A DNA stretch of 64,000 nt. It comes from Halonatronum saccharophilum DSM 13868. GTDB taxonomy: Bacteria; Bacillota; Halanaerobiia; Halobacteroidales; Halobacteroidaceae. The stretch is taken from positions 146,013-210,012 of the forward strand of contig NZ_KI912094.1 in the NCBI RefSeq assembly GCF_000517025.1, read 5' to 3'. A program made the position numbers and the translations under genes. This document shows positions 17,700 to 26,554 of this stretch, piece after piece. The first letter of the stretch is position 1. The number at the start of each line of letters is the position of its first letter. The notes under the pieces were generated by a model. It had not been told where the DNA came from, made no database searches, and saw only the letters and a program-made list of their open reading frames with translations.

Positions 17700-17855
17700 T
17701 TCATAGTAATATAGTGGTACTTTCTAAATTGATAATTGAAAGTGGATAATTGATAGTTAAGATCGAAACCTTACAAGAACTTTAGGGTTTAGAGTTTAAG
17801 GTTTTTAACTATCAATTATCAATTGACAACTATCAACTGAAACTATATTACTATA
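17700..17855. repeat. Heptamer-armed palindromic element (AATTGAT type) overlapping dapB1 stop
   Basis: Arms ATTGATA-ATTGAAA-GTGGATA-ATTGATA (about 17730-17757) and the complement ATCAATT-ATCAATT-GACAACT-ATCAACT (17810-17838); ends ATAGTAATATAGTGG and CTATATTACTATA. The loop (CCTTACAAGAACTTT) recurs, inverted, in the element at 21420-21595. The TAG stop of dapB1 (17851-17853) is part of the element end. Confidence 0.85.
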
Positions 17856-18642
17856 TATCAATTAAATTCTCCAACCCATAAACCACACCTTCAACACCGT
17901 CTATCTTCCTAATGGCAATCTCAAGGCCTGGCATAAAGGACTCACGGCTGATGGAGTCAAATCTTATTGTTAATCTTTGACCTAAATCACCAAAGATCAC
18001 TTCTTGATGGGATACAAAACCACCTAGTCTTACACTATGAATTCTTATCCCATCCTTATCTCCACCACGTGCCCCTTTAATAGTCTCTAAACCTTCTTTA
18101 CTATCTTCCTTTAAAGAACCTTTTTTACTTATTGCCTCTACTGTCTTAAGAGCTGTTCCAGAAGGAGATTCGGCCTTATTCTTATGATGAAACTCAATTA
18201 CCTCAACCCCCTCCATAAACTTAACTGCTCTTTTAGCAAAATCCATCATTAAAACAGCACCAATAGCGAAGTTTGGAGATATGATAACACCACTTTCAAT
18301 CCCCCTATCCATTAAAGCTTCTAAATAATCATCTTCAATACCTGTAGTTCCTACTACAATGTCTACACCCTCTTCAATAGCGCATTCTATATTATTAGCA
18401 ACAGCTTCTGGGGTACTAAAATCTACCACTAGATCAGCCCCAGTCTTGTTGACAGTCTCACTTAAATCATCACTTATCTTTATACCATCTCCATCAAGGG
18501 CCAACAACCTATAAATATCCTTTCCAACATTTATTATATCAACTGCTCCAACTAATTGAAAATCATTTTTTTTAAAGATCATCTTAATAGCCTCTCGCCC
18601 CATCTTACCATTGGCCCCACTTACAACAATTCTCTTAACCAT
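17851..18642 (-). CDS. dapB: 4-hydroxy-tetrahydrodipicolinate reductase, copy 1 (divergent)
   Basis: 263 aa DapB: N-terminal Rossmann motif VSGANGKMGREAIKM, VVGTTGI, APNFAIGAVL-like SPNFAIGAVLMM, and C-terminal GGDKDGIRIHSVRLGGFVSHQEVIFG. The catalytic stretch reads EFHHKNKAESPSGTA, where the family normally has KxDAPSGTA; Glu-Ser replaces Asp-Ala. A second, more canonical dapB lies at 20601-21395, so the two copies flank the dipicolinate synthase genes. Its TAG stop codon is the tip of a repeat element. It may be the sporulation-dedicated or the decaying copy; sequence alone does not decide. Confidence 0.92.
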   Translation of the reverse strand: MVKRIVVSGANGKMGREAIKMIFKKNDFQLVGAVDIINVGKDIYRLLALDGDGIKISDDLSETVNKTGADLVVDFSTPEAVANNIECAIEEGVDIVVGTTGIEDDYLEALMDRGIESGVIISPNFAIGAVLMMDFAKRAVKFMEGVEVIEFHHKNKAESPSGTALKTVEAISKKGSLKEDSKEGLETIKGARGGDKDGIRIHSVRLGGFVSHQEVIFGDLGQRLTIRFDSISRESFMPGLEIAIRKIDGVEGVVYGLENLIDI

Positions 18643-18659
18643 CTTAGACCCTCCTTGGC

Positions 18660-18808
18660 TTAAATAGTTAAGCTATCAGTCGTCAGCAGTCAGCTCAAAC
18701 CCTTTGACTATTTTCAAAACTATTTTTTATAAGCACAGGATTAGTAATTAAGAATAATTAAGTTATTGATTTTAACTGAAAGCTAATAGCTGAAAGCTGA
18801 CAGCTTTT
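18660..18808. repeat. Heptamer-armed palindromic element (AGCTGAN type)
   Basis: Left arm AGCTATC-AGTCGTC-AGCAGTC-AGCTCAA (about 18670-18697) and right arm CTGAAAG-CTAATAG-CTGAAAG-CTGACAG (about 18776-18803). It fills the gap between dpaB and dapB1 and ends 6 bp before the dpaB stop. Confidence 0.8.
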
Positions 18809-18809
18809 C

Positions 18810-19403
18810 TCATATCCCCATATACTCAATTATAACTGGTTGTAACTGTTTGCCTTTCAAAGCATAATCAGTAGTATCTATCACCAGATCCATCCTCGAT
18901 ACCCAAGATTTAGGTTTGTTGACTGCATCATCTTGACCTAAGGGGACAAGATATATATTTGGAGTATTGATAACTTCTCCTATATTTTTAGCATTGTTCC
19001 CCAAAGCATCATTAGTAGCAATAGCCAAGACAACTGGCTTTTCATTCCTAAGTTGAGCTTTAATAGCCATAGTAACCGCTGTATCGGTAATGGCATTGGC
19101 AACCTTAGCAGTTGTATTACCTGTACAAGGGGCTACAACCATTATATCAAATAAAGCCTTGGGCCCAATAGGTTCAGCCTCTGGTATGGTAGTTATCGGT
19201 TCATTACCAGTTATCTCTATAACTTGAGATCTCCACTTTTCTGGATTACCAAACCTAGTTTGGTGGGTCTGAACAGCCTCAGAGAGAATTGGAGTTACGT
19301 TGGCTCCTTTATCTACAAACTCCTGCATAATTGGCATAACTTTAGCCAAAGTACAGTGAGAACCAGTTAGGGCAAAACCGATACTCTTTCCTTCAAAACT
19401 CAT
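18810..19403 (-). CDS. dpaB: Dipicolinate synthase subunit B
   Basis: 197 aa from the ATG at 19403 with an AGGAGG site at 19412-19417; the upstream GTG lies inside that site. SpoVFB is a flavoprotein-fold subunit that, with DpaA, oxidises dihydrodipicolinate to dipicolinic acid, the spore-core chelator of calcium. Landmarks: IGFALTGSHCTLAKVMP, VVAPCTGNTTAKVANAITD (about 110), NAKNIGEVIN and LVPLGQDDAVNKPKS. It lies after dpaA in the Bacillus order, which strongly implies a spore-forming host. Confidence 0.95.
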   Translation of the reverse strand: MSFEGKSIGFALTGSHCTLAKVMPIMQEFVDKGANVTPILSEAVQTHQTRFGNPEKWRSQVIEITGNEPITTIPEAEPIGPKALFDIMVVAPCTGNTTAKVANAITDTAVTMAIKAQLRNEKPVVLAIATNDALGNNAKNIGEVINTPNIYLVPLGQDDAVNKPKSWVSRMDLVIDTTDYALKGKQLQPVIIEYMGI

Positions 19404-19638
19404 GATAAGCACCTCCTAAATAATTAGTCAGTACTCTCATTTCATTTAAGTTTACAATATACGATTTTCGATTAAAGGGGATTAAAGTTATCTATAGCTT
19501 TAAAAAATAAATTCTCTTTACTATATAAGTTAAGCTTTTTTACTTTATAAAGATACTGAGACTTATTTCTAACACTATAAGCAGAGAGCACTCTTGACTC
19601 TAAACAATATTAACCTCCAAAACAAAACCTCTAAAAAA

Positions 19639-20520
19639 CTACTCCTTTATAATACGGGGGATAATATCACCTAATATCCTTCCAGCACTCTTAGGTGCAA
19701 CCTTTCCTGGTAACCCTAGGGCCAACTCTGCCTTAATCCCTAAGTTTTGAGCAGCATCAAAATCTGTACCACCAGGATAAGATGCCAAATCTATAATTAT
19801 CCCTTCAGGGTTAACCTTTTCCAACCTCTCTTTGTCTAATATCAAAGCTGGAACTGTATTGAAGATAAAGTCACCTTCACCTAGTAACTCATCTAAATCA
19901 TTAAAGTGAACAGGTATAAGACCCATCTCTTCTGCTCTAGCTAAATCTTTAGGCTTTCTTGCCACCCCATAGGTATTACTACCTAAAGCCTTTAACCTTC
20001 TAGCTAAAGCTAATCCTACCCTACCCAATCCCAAAACAAAGGAATTATTCTTATGTAAAGTTATTGGCATCTCTTGCATTGCTATCTCTATGGCTCCTTC
20101 TGCAGTTGGAATAGCATTTAAGATAGCCACTTCATCTAATGCCGCCAGTTCAATTAATTCTATTTGGTATTTTTGGCACCAAGCTTTTATTTTATCCTTG
20201 GCAAAGCCAATAAAGAACTTAGTCCCTGGCTTTAAGGTAGCAAAAAAATCTTCAGTTAATACTACATTTTTATCTTCAAAGGTCTTCTTAATCTTCAAAT
20301 TTTGATCAGTTCCTGTCATAGGGGCAATTACAACATCTAATTCTTTACTTAAATTCATCAAAGAATCCACAAAGATAACTTCATCTTCTTTAAGGCCCTC
20401 AAGCTGTCCTAGAACTTCTAAAGAAGCTCCTTTCTTTAAAAGAATAGATAGCAACTCTAGCTCTCTATCATCTCCTCCTAAGAAACCAACCTTCTGACCT
20501 TCCAAGTTGATAACACTCAT
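19639..20520 (-). CDS. dpaA: Dipicolinate synthase subunit A
   Basis: 293 aa from the ATG at 20520, which has an AAAGGGGGAT site; a longer reading to 20550 lacks one. SpoVFA is the NAD(P)-binding subunit of dipicolinate synthase. The N-terminal part (VGFLGGDDRELELL, IVAPMTGTD-like VIAPMTGTD) and the Rossmann core FVLGLGRVGLALARRLKALG (about 155) are typical, followed by IDLASYPGGTDF and LGLPGKVAPKSAGRIL. It lies 80 bp after dapB2, and a 235-bp gap separates it from dpaB. Confidence 0.95.
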   Translation of the reverse strand: MSVINLEGQKVGFLGGDDRELELLSILLKKGASLEVLGQLEGLKEDEVIFVDSLMNLSKELDVVIAPMTGTDQNLKIKKTFEDKNVVLTEDFFATLKPGTKFFIGFAKDKIKAWCQKYQIELIELAALDEVAILNAIPTAEGAIEIAMQEMPITLHKNNSFVLGLGRVGLALARRLKALGSNTYGVARKPKDLARAEEMGLIPVHFNDLDELLGEGDFIFNTVPALILDKERLEKVNPEGIIIDLASYPGGTDFDAAQNLGIKAELALGLPGKVAPKSAGRILGDIIPRIIKE

Positions 20521-20600
20521 AGCTGATCCCCCTTTCTTCCCCTTAGTCAATATTATTATATGTTTAGAGCTTTCAGTAGTGCTTGTCTTATAAGATTTTT

Positions 20601-21395
20601 TTAAAATTCTATTAAATTATCTAACCCATATACTAAACCATCTACTTCATCTAGCTTCCTAATTGCCAACTCAACACCTGGCATAAAAGATTCTCTACTA
20701 ATAGAATCATGCTTGATACTTAAGGTCTGTCCTAAACCTCCAAAGATGACCTCTTGATGGGCAACAAGACCTGGAAGTCTTACACTGTGGATATTGATAC
20801 CATCATGATTTGCACCACGGGCCCCTTTTATCTTCTCAATAACCTCCAAGCCTTTTATCTTTTCATCTAAGTTATCACTAATCAATTCAGCAGTTTTAAT
20901 AGCCGTTCCTGAAGGTGCATCAAGTTTATTGTCATGGTGAAGCTCAATTATCTCTACTCTTTCCATAAACTTAGCAGCCCTCTTAGAAAATTCCATCATT
21001 AAAATTGCTCCAATTGCAAAGTTTGGTGCTACAATAATATTAGATTTTCCTTCTTTATTAAGATCTTCAATCTTAGTCAAATCCGCCTCTGTAATTCCTG
21101 TTGCTCCAACTACAATATCAATCCCCTTAGCAATGGCTGTCCTAACATTATCCATAACCACCTTTGCTGTAGTAAAATCAGCTAAAACATCTCCTTTAGT
21201 CTCCTTTAAAACCTCTTCTAAGTTACCTTTGATAATTACAGGATCTTCTTTTAAAGATAAAATACTATGTATATCCTCACCAACCCCATTTATATCAACT
21301 GCACCCACCAATTTAAAATCATCCTTCTTACTGATCATCTTTACAACCTCTTGGCCCATCTTACCATTGGCCCCAGTTACTATTATTTTTTTCAT
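20601..21395 (-). CDS. dapB: 4-hydroxy-tetrahydrodipicolinate reductase, copy 2 (canonical)
   Basis: 264 aa. Rossmann motif VTGANGKMGQEVVKM, VVGATGI, APNFAIGAILMM and the catalytic stretch ELHHDNKLDAPSGTA (about 157) are all as expected for DapB; the tail reads HSVRLPGLVAHQEVIFGG. It reduces hydroxy-tetrahydrodipicolinate in the DAP pathway. It is the first gene downstream of the lysine riboswitch (21661-21824) and precedes dpaA, so it probably heads the block. It and dapB1 are similar along their whole length, pointing to a duplication. Confidence 0.96.
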   Translation of the reverse strand: MKKIIVTGANGKMGQEVVKMISKKDDFKLVGAVDINGVGEDIHSILSLKEDPVIIKGNLEEVLKETKGDVLADFTTAKVVMDNVRTAIAKGIDIVVGATGITEADLTKIEDLNKEGKSNIIVAPNFAIGAILMMEFSKRAAKFMERVEIIELHHDNKLDAPSGTAIKTAELISDNLDEKIKGLEVIEKIKGARGANHDGINIHSVRLPGLVAHQEVIFGGLGQTLSIKHDSISRESFMPGVELAIRKLDEVDGLVYGLDNLIEF

Positions 21396-21419
21396 TTTCC
21401 TTATTCCCCCTTTACAGTT

Positions 21420-21595
21420 TATAGTTTACAGTGTACAATTTACAATTAAATAGTAATATAGTTACAGTTGATAATTGTCAATTGATAATTGATAGTTAAA
21501 AACCTTAAACACCAAAGTTCTTGTAAGGCTTTGACCTTAACTATCAATTATCCACTATCAATTATCAATTTGAAAAGTGAAACTTTATTACTAAA
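21420..21595. repeat. Heptamer-armed palindromic element (AATTGAT type) inside the riboswitch leader
   Basis: A first short set AGTTTAC-AGTGTAC-AATTTAC is followed by ATAGTAATATAGTT and arms TTGATAA-TTGTCAA-TTGATAA-TTGATAG, with complement ATCAATT-ATCCACT-ATCAATT-ATCAATT and end ACTTTATTACTA. It lies between the riboswitch terminator and dapB2. Confidence 0.85.
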
Positions 21596-21645
21596 CATAA
21601 AAAAGCGATTGGCTATATATAATTATATACTACCAATCGCTTTAA
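21596..21645 (-). terminator. Riboswitch-associated terminator
   Basis: Stem AAAGCGATTGG/CCAATCGCTTT with an AT-rich inner stem, then TTTTTTATGTTT on the minus strand. It lies 15 nt after the lysine riboswitch aptamer and 200 nt before dapB2, where an expression-platform terminator is expected. Confidence 0.85.
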
Positions 21646-21660
21646 AGTTCTAAAGTGATT

Positions 21661-21824
21661 AAGATAGCACTCCACTACTTTAGTGGCAGTCCTGTGCTTA
21701 TTCAGCCCAGACCCAACTTCGCCCAGCTGCTAACCGCTACGAAATTTCGGCAGTAATCCCTTTTATTATAGTTCATTGCCAGCTAGCTCACTATAATTAC
21801 TGATAATCACTGCACCTCAATCTT
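21661..21824 (-). promoter_or_regulatory. Lysine riboswitch (L box)
   Basis: Read on the minus strand, the conserved L-box blocks occur in order: GAGGTGC near the 5' end, AAGGGATTACTGCCGAA, GGTCTGGGCTG, ACTGCCA and GAGTGCTATCTT. The closing P1 stem pairs AAGAT (about 21820-21824) with ATCTT (21661-21665). A T-tailed terminator follows directly. In this class lysine binding favours termination. The first genes downstream are dapB2, dpaA, dpaB, dapB1, asd, aspartokinase and dapA. Confidence 0.93.
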
Positions 21825-21898
21825 AGTCTATTATTCATTTATTATATTTTCTAATATTTCTTTCTTTTTGTCAAGGTAAATCCACAATTAACACCCTG

Positions 21899-22417
21899 CT
21901 ATTTTCCTAGAGTTACGTCATATGCTCCAGAATCTTTTAAAACTGAAGTCACTTCGTTTATTTTTTCCTCTTGGGCATCCTCCACACCTACTAGAATACG
22001 ACCACTCTCTAACTCATTTGCATACCTTTGTCCAGTCTCTTCATCCATTCCATAATCAACCAAACCTCCTGCAACTCCTCCAGCTGCTAATCCTGATAGA
22101 CCAGCTGCTAATGGACCTGCTGCTAGGATTGGCCCTAAACCTGGTACAGCTAATAGACCTGCACCTGCTAAAATACCAGCGATCCCTCCTATTGCACCAC
22201 CTGTTGCAGTACCATCAGCTATACTATCAGTACCTCCCATTTCTCTTCCGGCTTCAACATCTGCACCCTCCTGGTGCTTTGCCACTAGAGAGATTCTATT
22301 CTCTTCTACCCCTAGCTCCTTCATAGCTTGAACGGCACGTTCTGCTTCCGCCTTGTCTCTAAATAATCCTAATACCTTTGGCATATTCTTAGCTCCTCTC
22401 ATTAAAAATCTTGGCAT
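21899..22417 (-). CDS. YflT-domain (general stress protein 17M-like) protein
   Basis: 172 aa from the ATG at 22417 (GGAG site 7 nt upstream) or 161 aa from the ATG at 22384 (GAGGAG site 9 nt upstream); both starts are credible. An N-terminal YflT-like alpha/beta domain (KVLGLFRDKAEAERAVQAMKELG) is followed by a long Gly/Ala-rich stretch (about 70-125) resembling glycine-zipper membrane segments, and a C-terminal ESGRILVGVED fold that repeats the domain. Such proteins are stress-induced in Bacillus; molecular function is unknown. No operon partner is evident. Confidence 0.75.
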   Translation of the reverse strand: MPRFLMRGAKNMPKVLGLFRDKAEAERAVQAMKELGVEENRISLVAKHQEGADVEAGREMGGTDSIADGTATGGAIGGIAGILAGAGLLAVPGLGPILAAGPLAAGLSGLAAGGVAGGLVDYGMDEETGQRYANELESGRILVGVEDAQEEKINEVTSVLKDSGAYDVTLGK

Positions 22418-22500
22418 ACTCTCGCTCCTAACTATTATAGTTCTAGAACTACAGTTATATATTAACCATATTGAATAGTTAATATTCTAAGTTTTAAAAA

Positions 22501-22776
22501 TCAGTATTCTAGCCTAGGAGAATAATCTTCATACGCCTCTTCTTTGATATCTACAATAATAACTTCAGATCCAATTTTTACAACTGCTTCCCATGGGATC
22601 ATAAGATATTTTTCTTGACTAAAGAAGCTTAAAAAATTACCATGATTAGGTATTATAATAGATTCCAAATTTCCAGTCTCCTTATTGACGATTAGATCAG
22701 CTTGTGAGATCATTCCCAGCCTACCGCCATTATGGATATTTATAAGTTCTTTTCCTTCTAATTCACTTAAGTTCAT
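22501..22776 (-). CDS. ymxH: YlmC/YmxH family PRC-barrel protein
   Basis: 91 aa from the ATG at 22776, preceded by CAGGAGGGAG; a longer reading to 22794 has no site. The PRC-barrel fold is seen in LEGKELINIHNGGRLGMI and MIPWEAVVKIGSEVIIVDI. In Bacillus ymxH stands directly before spoVFA; here the YflT-like gene, the riboswitch and dapB2 intervene. The function is unknown but the family is linked to sporulation by context. Confidence 0.8.
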   Translation of the reverse strand: MNLSELEGKELINIHNGGRLGMISQADLIVNKETGNLESIIIPNHGNFLSFFSQEKYLMIPWEAVVKIGSEVIIVDIKEEAYEDYSPRLEY

Positions 22777-22831
22777 AATTACTCCCTCCTGCATAATATT
22801 AGTAATTATATTTTATGCAGAAGAGAGAGAT

Positions 22832-22876
22832 AATAGTAATATAGTTGCACTTTGTGCAACTATATTACTATATTAT
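22832..22876. repeat. Minimal palindrome made of element ends
   Basis: ATAGTAATATAGTTGCAC and its exact complement GTGCAACTATATTACTAT around a TTT loop. These are the outer ends of the heptamer-armed family with no arms between them. Confidence 0.75.
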
Positions 22877-22890
22877 TTAACTTTAATAAA

Positions 22891-22933
22891 AAATAGTGGA
22901 GTAATTGTGATATCACAATTACTCCACTATAGA
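22891..22933 (-). terminator. Terminator after phoU
   Basis: Perfect palindrome ATAGTGGAGTAATTGTGA/TCACAATTACTCCACTAT, then TTTTTATT on the minus strand, 17 bp past the phoU stop. It closes the pst operon. Confidence 0.9.
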
Positions 22934-22949
22934 TTCTATTAATAGATAA

Positions 22950-23600
22950 CTAATAACTAACTCTATCAGCTGTTGCGATATAGACTACTCTTTCACAAAC
23001 ATTAGTGGCATGGTCACCTATTCTTTCAAGATATCTACTTACAAAGATCAATCTATTCCCTTGCTTTATAGCACTATTATCCTCTATCATATAGGTCAAT
23101 AGTTCTCTTAAAATTTGATTGTCTAAATCATCTACCTTATCATCTTGCTTTCCTACCTCTTCTGCTTTAACTTCATCTAAATTAACAAAGGAATCTAAAG
23201 ATTCCCTAACCATCCCTTGGACTATCTGGGCCATCCTTGGTATATCGACTAAAGGCTTTATTAAATTATCCTCTGATAACTCTTTGGAAATCCGTGCGAT
23301 ATTTTGGGCCAAATCTCCCATTCTCTCTAAATCAGTAGCAATCTTGGAAATCATAAATATTTGCCTTAGATCCTTTGCTACAGGCTGTTGTAGTGCCGTC
23401 AATCTGACAGATTCCTTATCTATCTTAATCTCATACTCATCTAGAACATCATCATTATCGATAACCTCCTGGGCCAACTTCCTATCTTGTTTCTCTAATG
23501 ATAATATAGCTTTATAAATAGTCTCCTCTACTATGCTACCCATCTTCAAGATATCTTCATTTAAAGCCTCTAATTGCTGTTCAAAGTGATTTCTCACCAT
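22950..23600 (-). CDS. phoU: Phosphate transport regulator PhoU
   Basis: 216 aa, all helical, made of two PhoU repeats (about 15-100 and 118-205) with the metal-binding E/D-xxx-D stretches TDLERMGDLAQNIA and RYLERIGDHATNV. PhoU links the Pst transporter to the PhoR kinase and dampens Pho signalling when phosphate is plentiful. It is the last gene of the pstS-C-A-B-phoU run. The start at 23600 has an AGAGGGGG site. Confidence 0.95.
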   Translation of the reverse strand: MVRNHFEQQLEALNEDILKMGSIVEETIYKAILSLEKQDRKLAQEVIDNDDVLDEYEIKIDKESVRLTALQQPVAKDLRQIFMISKIATDLERMGDLAQNIARISKELSEDNLIKPLVDIPRMAQIVQGMVRESLDSFVNLDEVKAEEVGKQDDKVDDLDNQILRELLTYMIEDNSAIKQGNRLIFVSRYLERIGDHATNVCERVVYIATADRVSY

Positions 23601-23624
23601 CTTCTTACCCCCTCTTCAATATTA

Positions 23625-23735
23625 ATTTAGAGTGTACAGTTTACAGTTAATCTTTTTAATAATTCAATCTTCTTTTAATTTTAAGCTTTTACTGATTCTT
23701 AAAATAAAGCTCCGCTTTATTTCTACCCAAACCTA
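23625..23735. repeat. Degenerate element between phoU and pstB
   Basis: Left arm AGTGTAC-AGTTTAC-AGTTAA and end palindrome AATAAAGCtccGCTTTATT (23704-23722), which reaches the pstB stop codon. The right arm is decayed. Confidence 0.5.
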
Positions 23736-24487
23736 CCTGTAATATAGTCCTCGGTCTTCTTATTTTCTGGTTTTTCAAAGATATTTTGGGTTAAGCTATG
23801 CTCAATTAAATCCCCCATTAAAAAGAATGCAGTATAATCAGAGATACGAGCAGCCTGTTGCATACTATGAGTTACAATTACTATAGTATATTCTTTTTTT
23901 AGATCCTCTATCAAATCCTCAATTTTAGCTGTAGCAATTGGATCTAAAGCTGAGGTTGGTTCATCCATTAAAAGCACATCTGGATTAACTGATAAAGCTC
24001 TAGCTATACATAATCGCTGTTGTTGTCCCCCAGAGATCCCCATAGCCGACTTATCTAATCGATCCTTTACCTCATCCCACAAAGCAGCCTGTCTTAAACT
24101 TTTTTCCACAATCTGGTCTAACTTATCTTTATCTTTAATACCGTGAGCCTTTGGCCCGTAAGCTACATTCTCATAGATAGATTTTGGAAAAGGATTAGGA
24201 TCTTGAAATACCATCCCGATTCTCTTTCTTAAATTAACAACGTCAACACACTCATGATATATATTCTCACTATCAATCAAGACCTCTCCATCTACCTTAG
24301 TTCCAGCTATTAGATCATTCATCCTATTTAATGTCCTTAAGAAGGTTGACTTACCACATCCAGAAGGGCCAATAAATGCCGTAACCTTATTCACTGGAAC
24401 TTCTAATGATATATTCTCTAAGGCTTGAAAATCACCATAATAAAAGTCTAAATCATTGACTATAATCTTCTTCTCTAAATTCTCCAT
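23723..24487 (-). CDS. pstB: Phosphate ABC transporter ATP-binding protein
   Basis: 254 aa. It supplies ATP energy for high-affinity phosphate import. Walker [10 protein letters not shown] (about 39), Q-loop [19 protein letters not shown], signature SGGQQQR, Walker [12 protein letters not shown], and the H-loop in [13 protein letters not shown]: the diagnostic pattern of PstB. It follows pstA across a 239-bp gap that holds a degenerate repeat, and precedes phoU. Confidence 0.97.
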   Translation of the reverse strand: MENLEKKIIVNDLDFYYGDFQALENISLEVPVNKVTAFIGPSGCGKSTFLRTLNRMNDLIAGTKVDGEVLIDSENIYHECVDVVNLRKRIGMVFQDPNPFPKSIYENVAYGPKAHGIKDKDKLDQIVEKSLRQAALWDEVKDRLDKSAMGISGGQQQRLCIARALSVNPDVLLMDEPTSALDPIATAKIEDLIEDLKKEYTIVIVTHSMQQAARISDYTAFFLMGDLIEHSLTQNIFEKPENKKTEDYITGRFG

Positions 24488-24554
24488 CCAAATACCTCCC
24501 TGTACTTTATAGTTGAAAGTTTATAAATCTATAGAAATTATTAAAAATCTAAAA

Positions 24555-24690
24555 TCAAAATATTTGGCGCAGATTAGCAAAGATCAAACCCGATTAAATC
24601 TGATTTAAACCTTTTTTATTTTTAATGATTTAATCAGATTTTATCATCTTTTATCGGATTTAATCTGCGTCTATTCCTTTGATCTTTATC
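24555..24690. repeat. AATCTGCG-type intergenic palindrome
   Basis: Left part GGCGCAGATTAGCAAAGAT and CCCGATTAAATCTGATT; right part GATTTAATCAGATTTTATC and CGGATTTAATCTGCGTC. Related fragments occur at 1350-1385, 35750-35790 and 39795-39830. It fills most of the pstA-pstB gap. Confidence 0.6.
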
Positions 24691-24726
24691 ATTTTAAAAC
24701 CTCAAAAACACAAAAATTATAAATTA

Positions 24727-25623
24727 TCAATGTTTATTTCTAAATTTAGACCGTATAAAGATAGCCCCTAAGTTCATAATCAGAACTAAAGAGATCAATA
24801 CTAGTGCAGTTCCGTAGGCTATTGGCCTTACCATCTCTATATTGCTATGTTGAGTTGACATAATATAAAGGTGATAGGGCAGAGCCATAAATTGGCTTGA
24901 TAGTGAGCTTGGTATTCTTGGTAGTGAATAAGCTGCACCGGTAAATAGTATTGGAGCGGTCTCTCCTGCTGCCCTTGATAATCCCAATATAGCCCCTGTC
25001 ATAATACCAGAAATAGCATGGGGTAGAACATTGGTCTTTATACTATGCCACTTAGAGACCCCCAAAGCTAGAGCTCCATGGCGATAAGAATTAGGTACTG
25101 CTTTAAGAGCCTCCTCACTTGCTGTAATGGTTACTGGCAAGGTCATCAATCCTAGGGTAAGACCTGCCGATAAAATTGAAGTTCCAAAAGCAAAACGCCT
25201 AACGAATAAAGCCACACCAAAGAGCCCATATACTACTGAAGGAACCCCTGCTAGATTTCTGATGGCCATTCTGATAATTCTAGTTCTCTTTCCCTGTTTT
25301 GCATACTCATTTAAATAGATTGCTGCAAATACACCGACGGGTACTGCAAAGACTGCTGTCATCATGGTTACAAATACCGTTCCAATAATAGCAGGCCAGA
25401 TACCACCTTCAGTCATCCCTCTTCTGGGAGGCTGGCTTAAAAATTCCCAACTAATTACACCTATTCCTTTACTTATAATGTCATAAATAATAACTGCTAA
25501 AAGGACTAGTATAATCAAAACAGATATCCTTAAAATCCCAAACCCAATCCTTTGTTTAATATCTGCACTTTTATGACTATTTAAATTACAATTAACCAAC
25601 GACTTTTCTTTAGCTTTTTTCAT
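24727..25623 (-). CDS. pstA: Phosphate ABC transporter permease PstA
   Basis: 298 aa with six membrane helices and the permease coupling loop EEALKAVPNSYRHGALALGVSKW (a typical EAA loop). PstA and PstC form the membrane pore of the phosphate importer. N-terminal cytoplasmic tail of about 28 residues before the first helix. It begins directly at the end of pstC (shared base at 25623), so translation is coupled. Confidence 0.96.
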   Translation of the reverse strand: MKKAKEKSLVNCNLNSHKSADIKQRIGFGILRISVLIILVLLAVIIYDIISKGIGVISWEFLSQPPRRGMTEGGIWPAIIGTVFVTMMTAVFAVPVGVFAAIYLNEYAKQGKRTRIIRMAIRNLAGVPSVVYGLFGVALFVRRFAFGTSILSAGLTLGLMTLPVTITASEEALKAVPNSYRHGALALGVSKWHSIKTNVLPHAISGIMTGAILGLSRAAGETAPILFTGAAYSLPRIPSSLSSQFMALPYHLYIMSTQHSNIEMVRPIAYGTALVLISLVLIMNLGAIFIRSKFRNKH

Positions 25624-26531
25624 TATTCACCCTCCCCATATTTATGGAGTACTATATCTGAAACTAAATTAACCAAAAATGTCATCATAAATAGTACTGC
25701 TCCTATAGCAAATAAAGAGTGATAATGGGTGGTATTATAAGGAACCTCTCCCAACTCTATTGCTATTGTAGCAGTTAACGTTCTGATCGAAGTAAATATT
25801 CCTTTAGGAAAAGCTGTTGCATTACCGGTAGCCATTAAAACGGCCATAGTCTCACCTATAGCCCTACCCATCCCTAACATAACAGCTGCTGTAATCCCTG
25901 ATAAAGCAGCAGGGATGGTAACCTTAATTAGAGTATGCCACCTATTGGTTCCTAAAGCCAATGAGGCTTGTTTATACTTATCCGGAACCGAAGATATGGC
26001 ATCCTCAGATATACTTACAATAGTAGGAATTGCCATAATCCCTAGTAATATTGAGCCATTGATAACATTAAGACCATTGCTTATATTGAAAAACCTCGCA
26101 ATAGCCGGTCCAACAAGGACTATACCTAAAAAACCGATAACTACCGATGGAATACTAGCCAAAATCTCAATAACAGGCTTTAATATTTCCCTTTCTTTCC
26201 TCCCTGCAATCTCAGCTAAATAAGCTGCTGCTGCAATTCCAACTGGAACAGAAAATAATAAAGAACCAATGGTAACTGCCAAGGTACTAACTACCATACT
26301 AACTATTCCATAACCAGATTGAGAATAAGAAGTAGGGTTCCAACGAGTTGATGTTAAAAATTCTACTATACTTACTTCTTTGAAGGTAGGATAACCTTCT
26401 CTTATTAATAAAAAGAATATTCCTAGTAAAATAAAGACTGCTAAAATACCATTTAAAAAGAAGAATCCTTCTATCCCCTTCTCTTTATACTTAAGCCACT
26501 TATTCTCTTTTACAATATCTGTATTCTCCAA
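25623..26531 (-). CDS. pstC: Phosphate ABC transporter permease PstC
   Basis: 302 aa, six membrane helices, EAA loop SEDAISSVPDKYKQASLALGTNRW (about 170), plus AVMLGMGRAIGETMAVLMATGN, characteristic of PstC. It lies 121 bp after pstS1, with a heptamer-armed repeat in that gap. Confidence 0.96.
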   Translation of the reverse strand: MENTDIVKENKWLKYKEKGIEGFFFLNGILAVFILLGIFFLLIREGYPTFKEVSIVEFLTSTRWNPTSYSQSGYGIVSMVVSTLAVTIGSLLFSVPVGIAAAAYLAEIAGRKEREILKPVIEILASIPSVVIGFLGIVLVGPAIARFFNISNGLNVINGSILLGIMAIPTIVSISEDAISSVPDKYKQASLALGTNRWHTLIKVTIPAALSGITAAVMLGMGRAIGETMAVLMATGNATAFPKGIFTSIRTLTATIAIELGEVPYNTTHYHSLFAIGAVLFMMTFLVNLVSDIVLHKYGEGE

Positions 26532-26554
26532 TTAAATCCCCCCCACTTTATAAA

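Noticed and set aside
21922-22326. Plus-strand leucine-rich frame of 134 codons
   Set aside because: It is antisense to the Gly/Ala-rich YflT-like gene; leucine richness reflects complementary codons.
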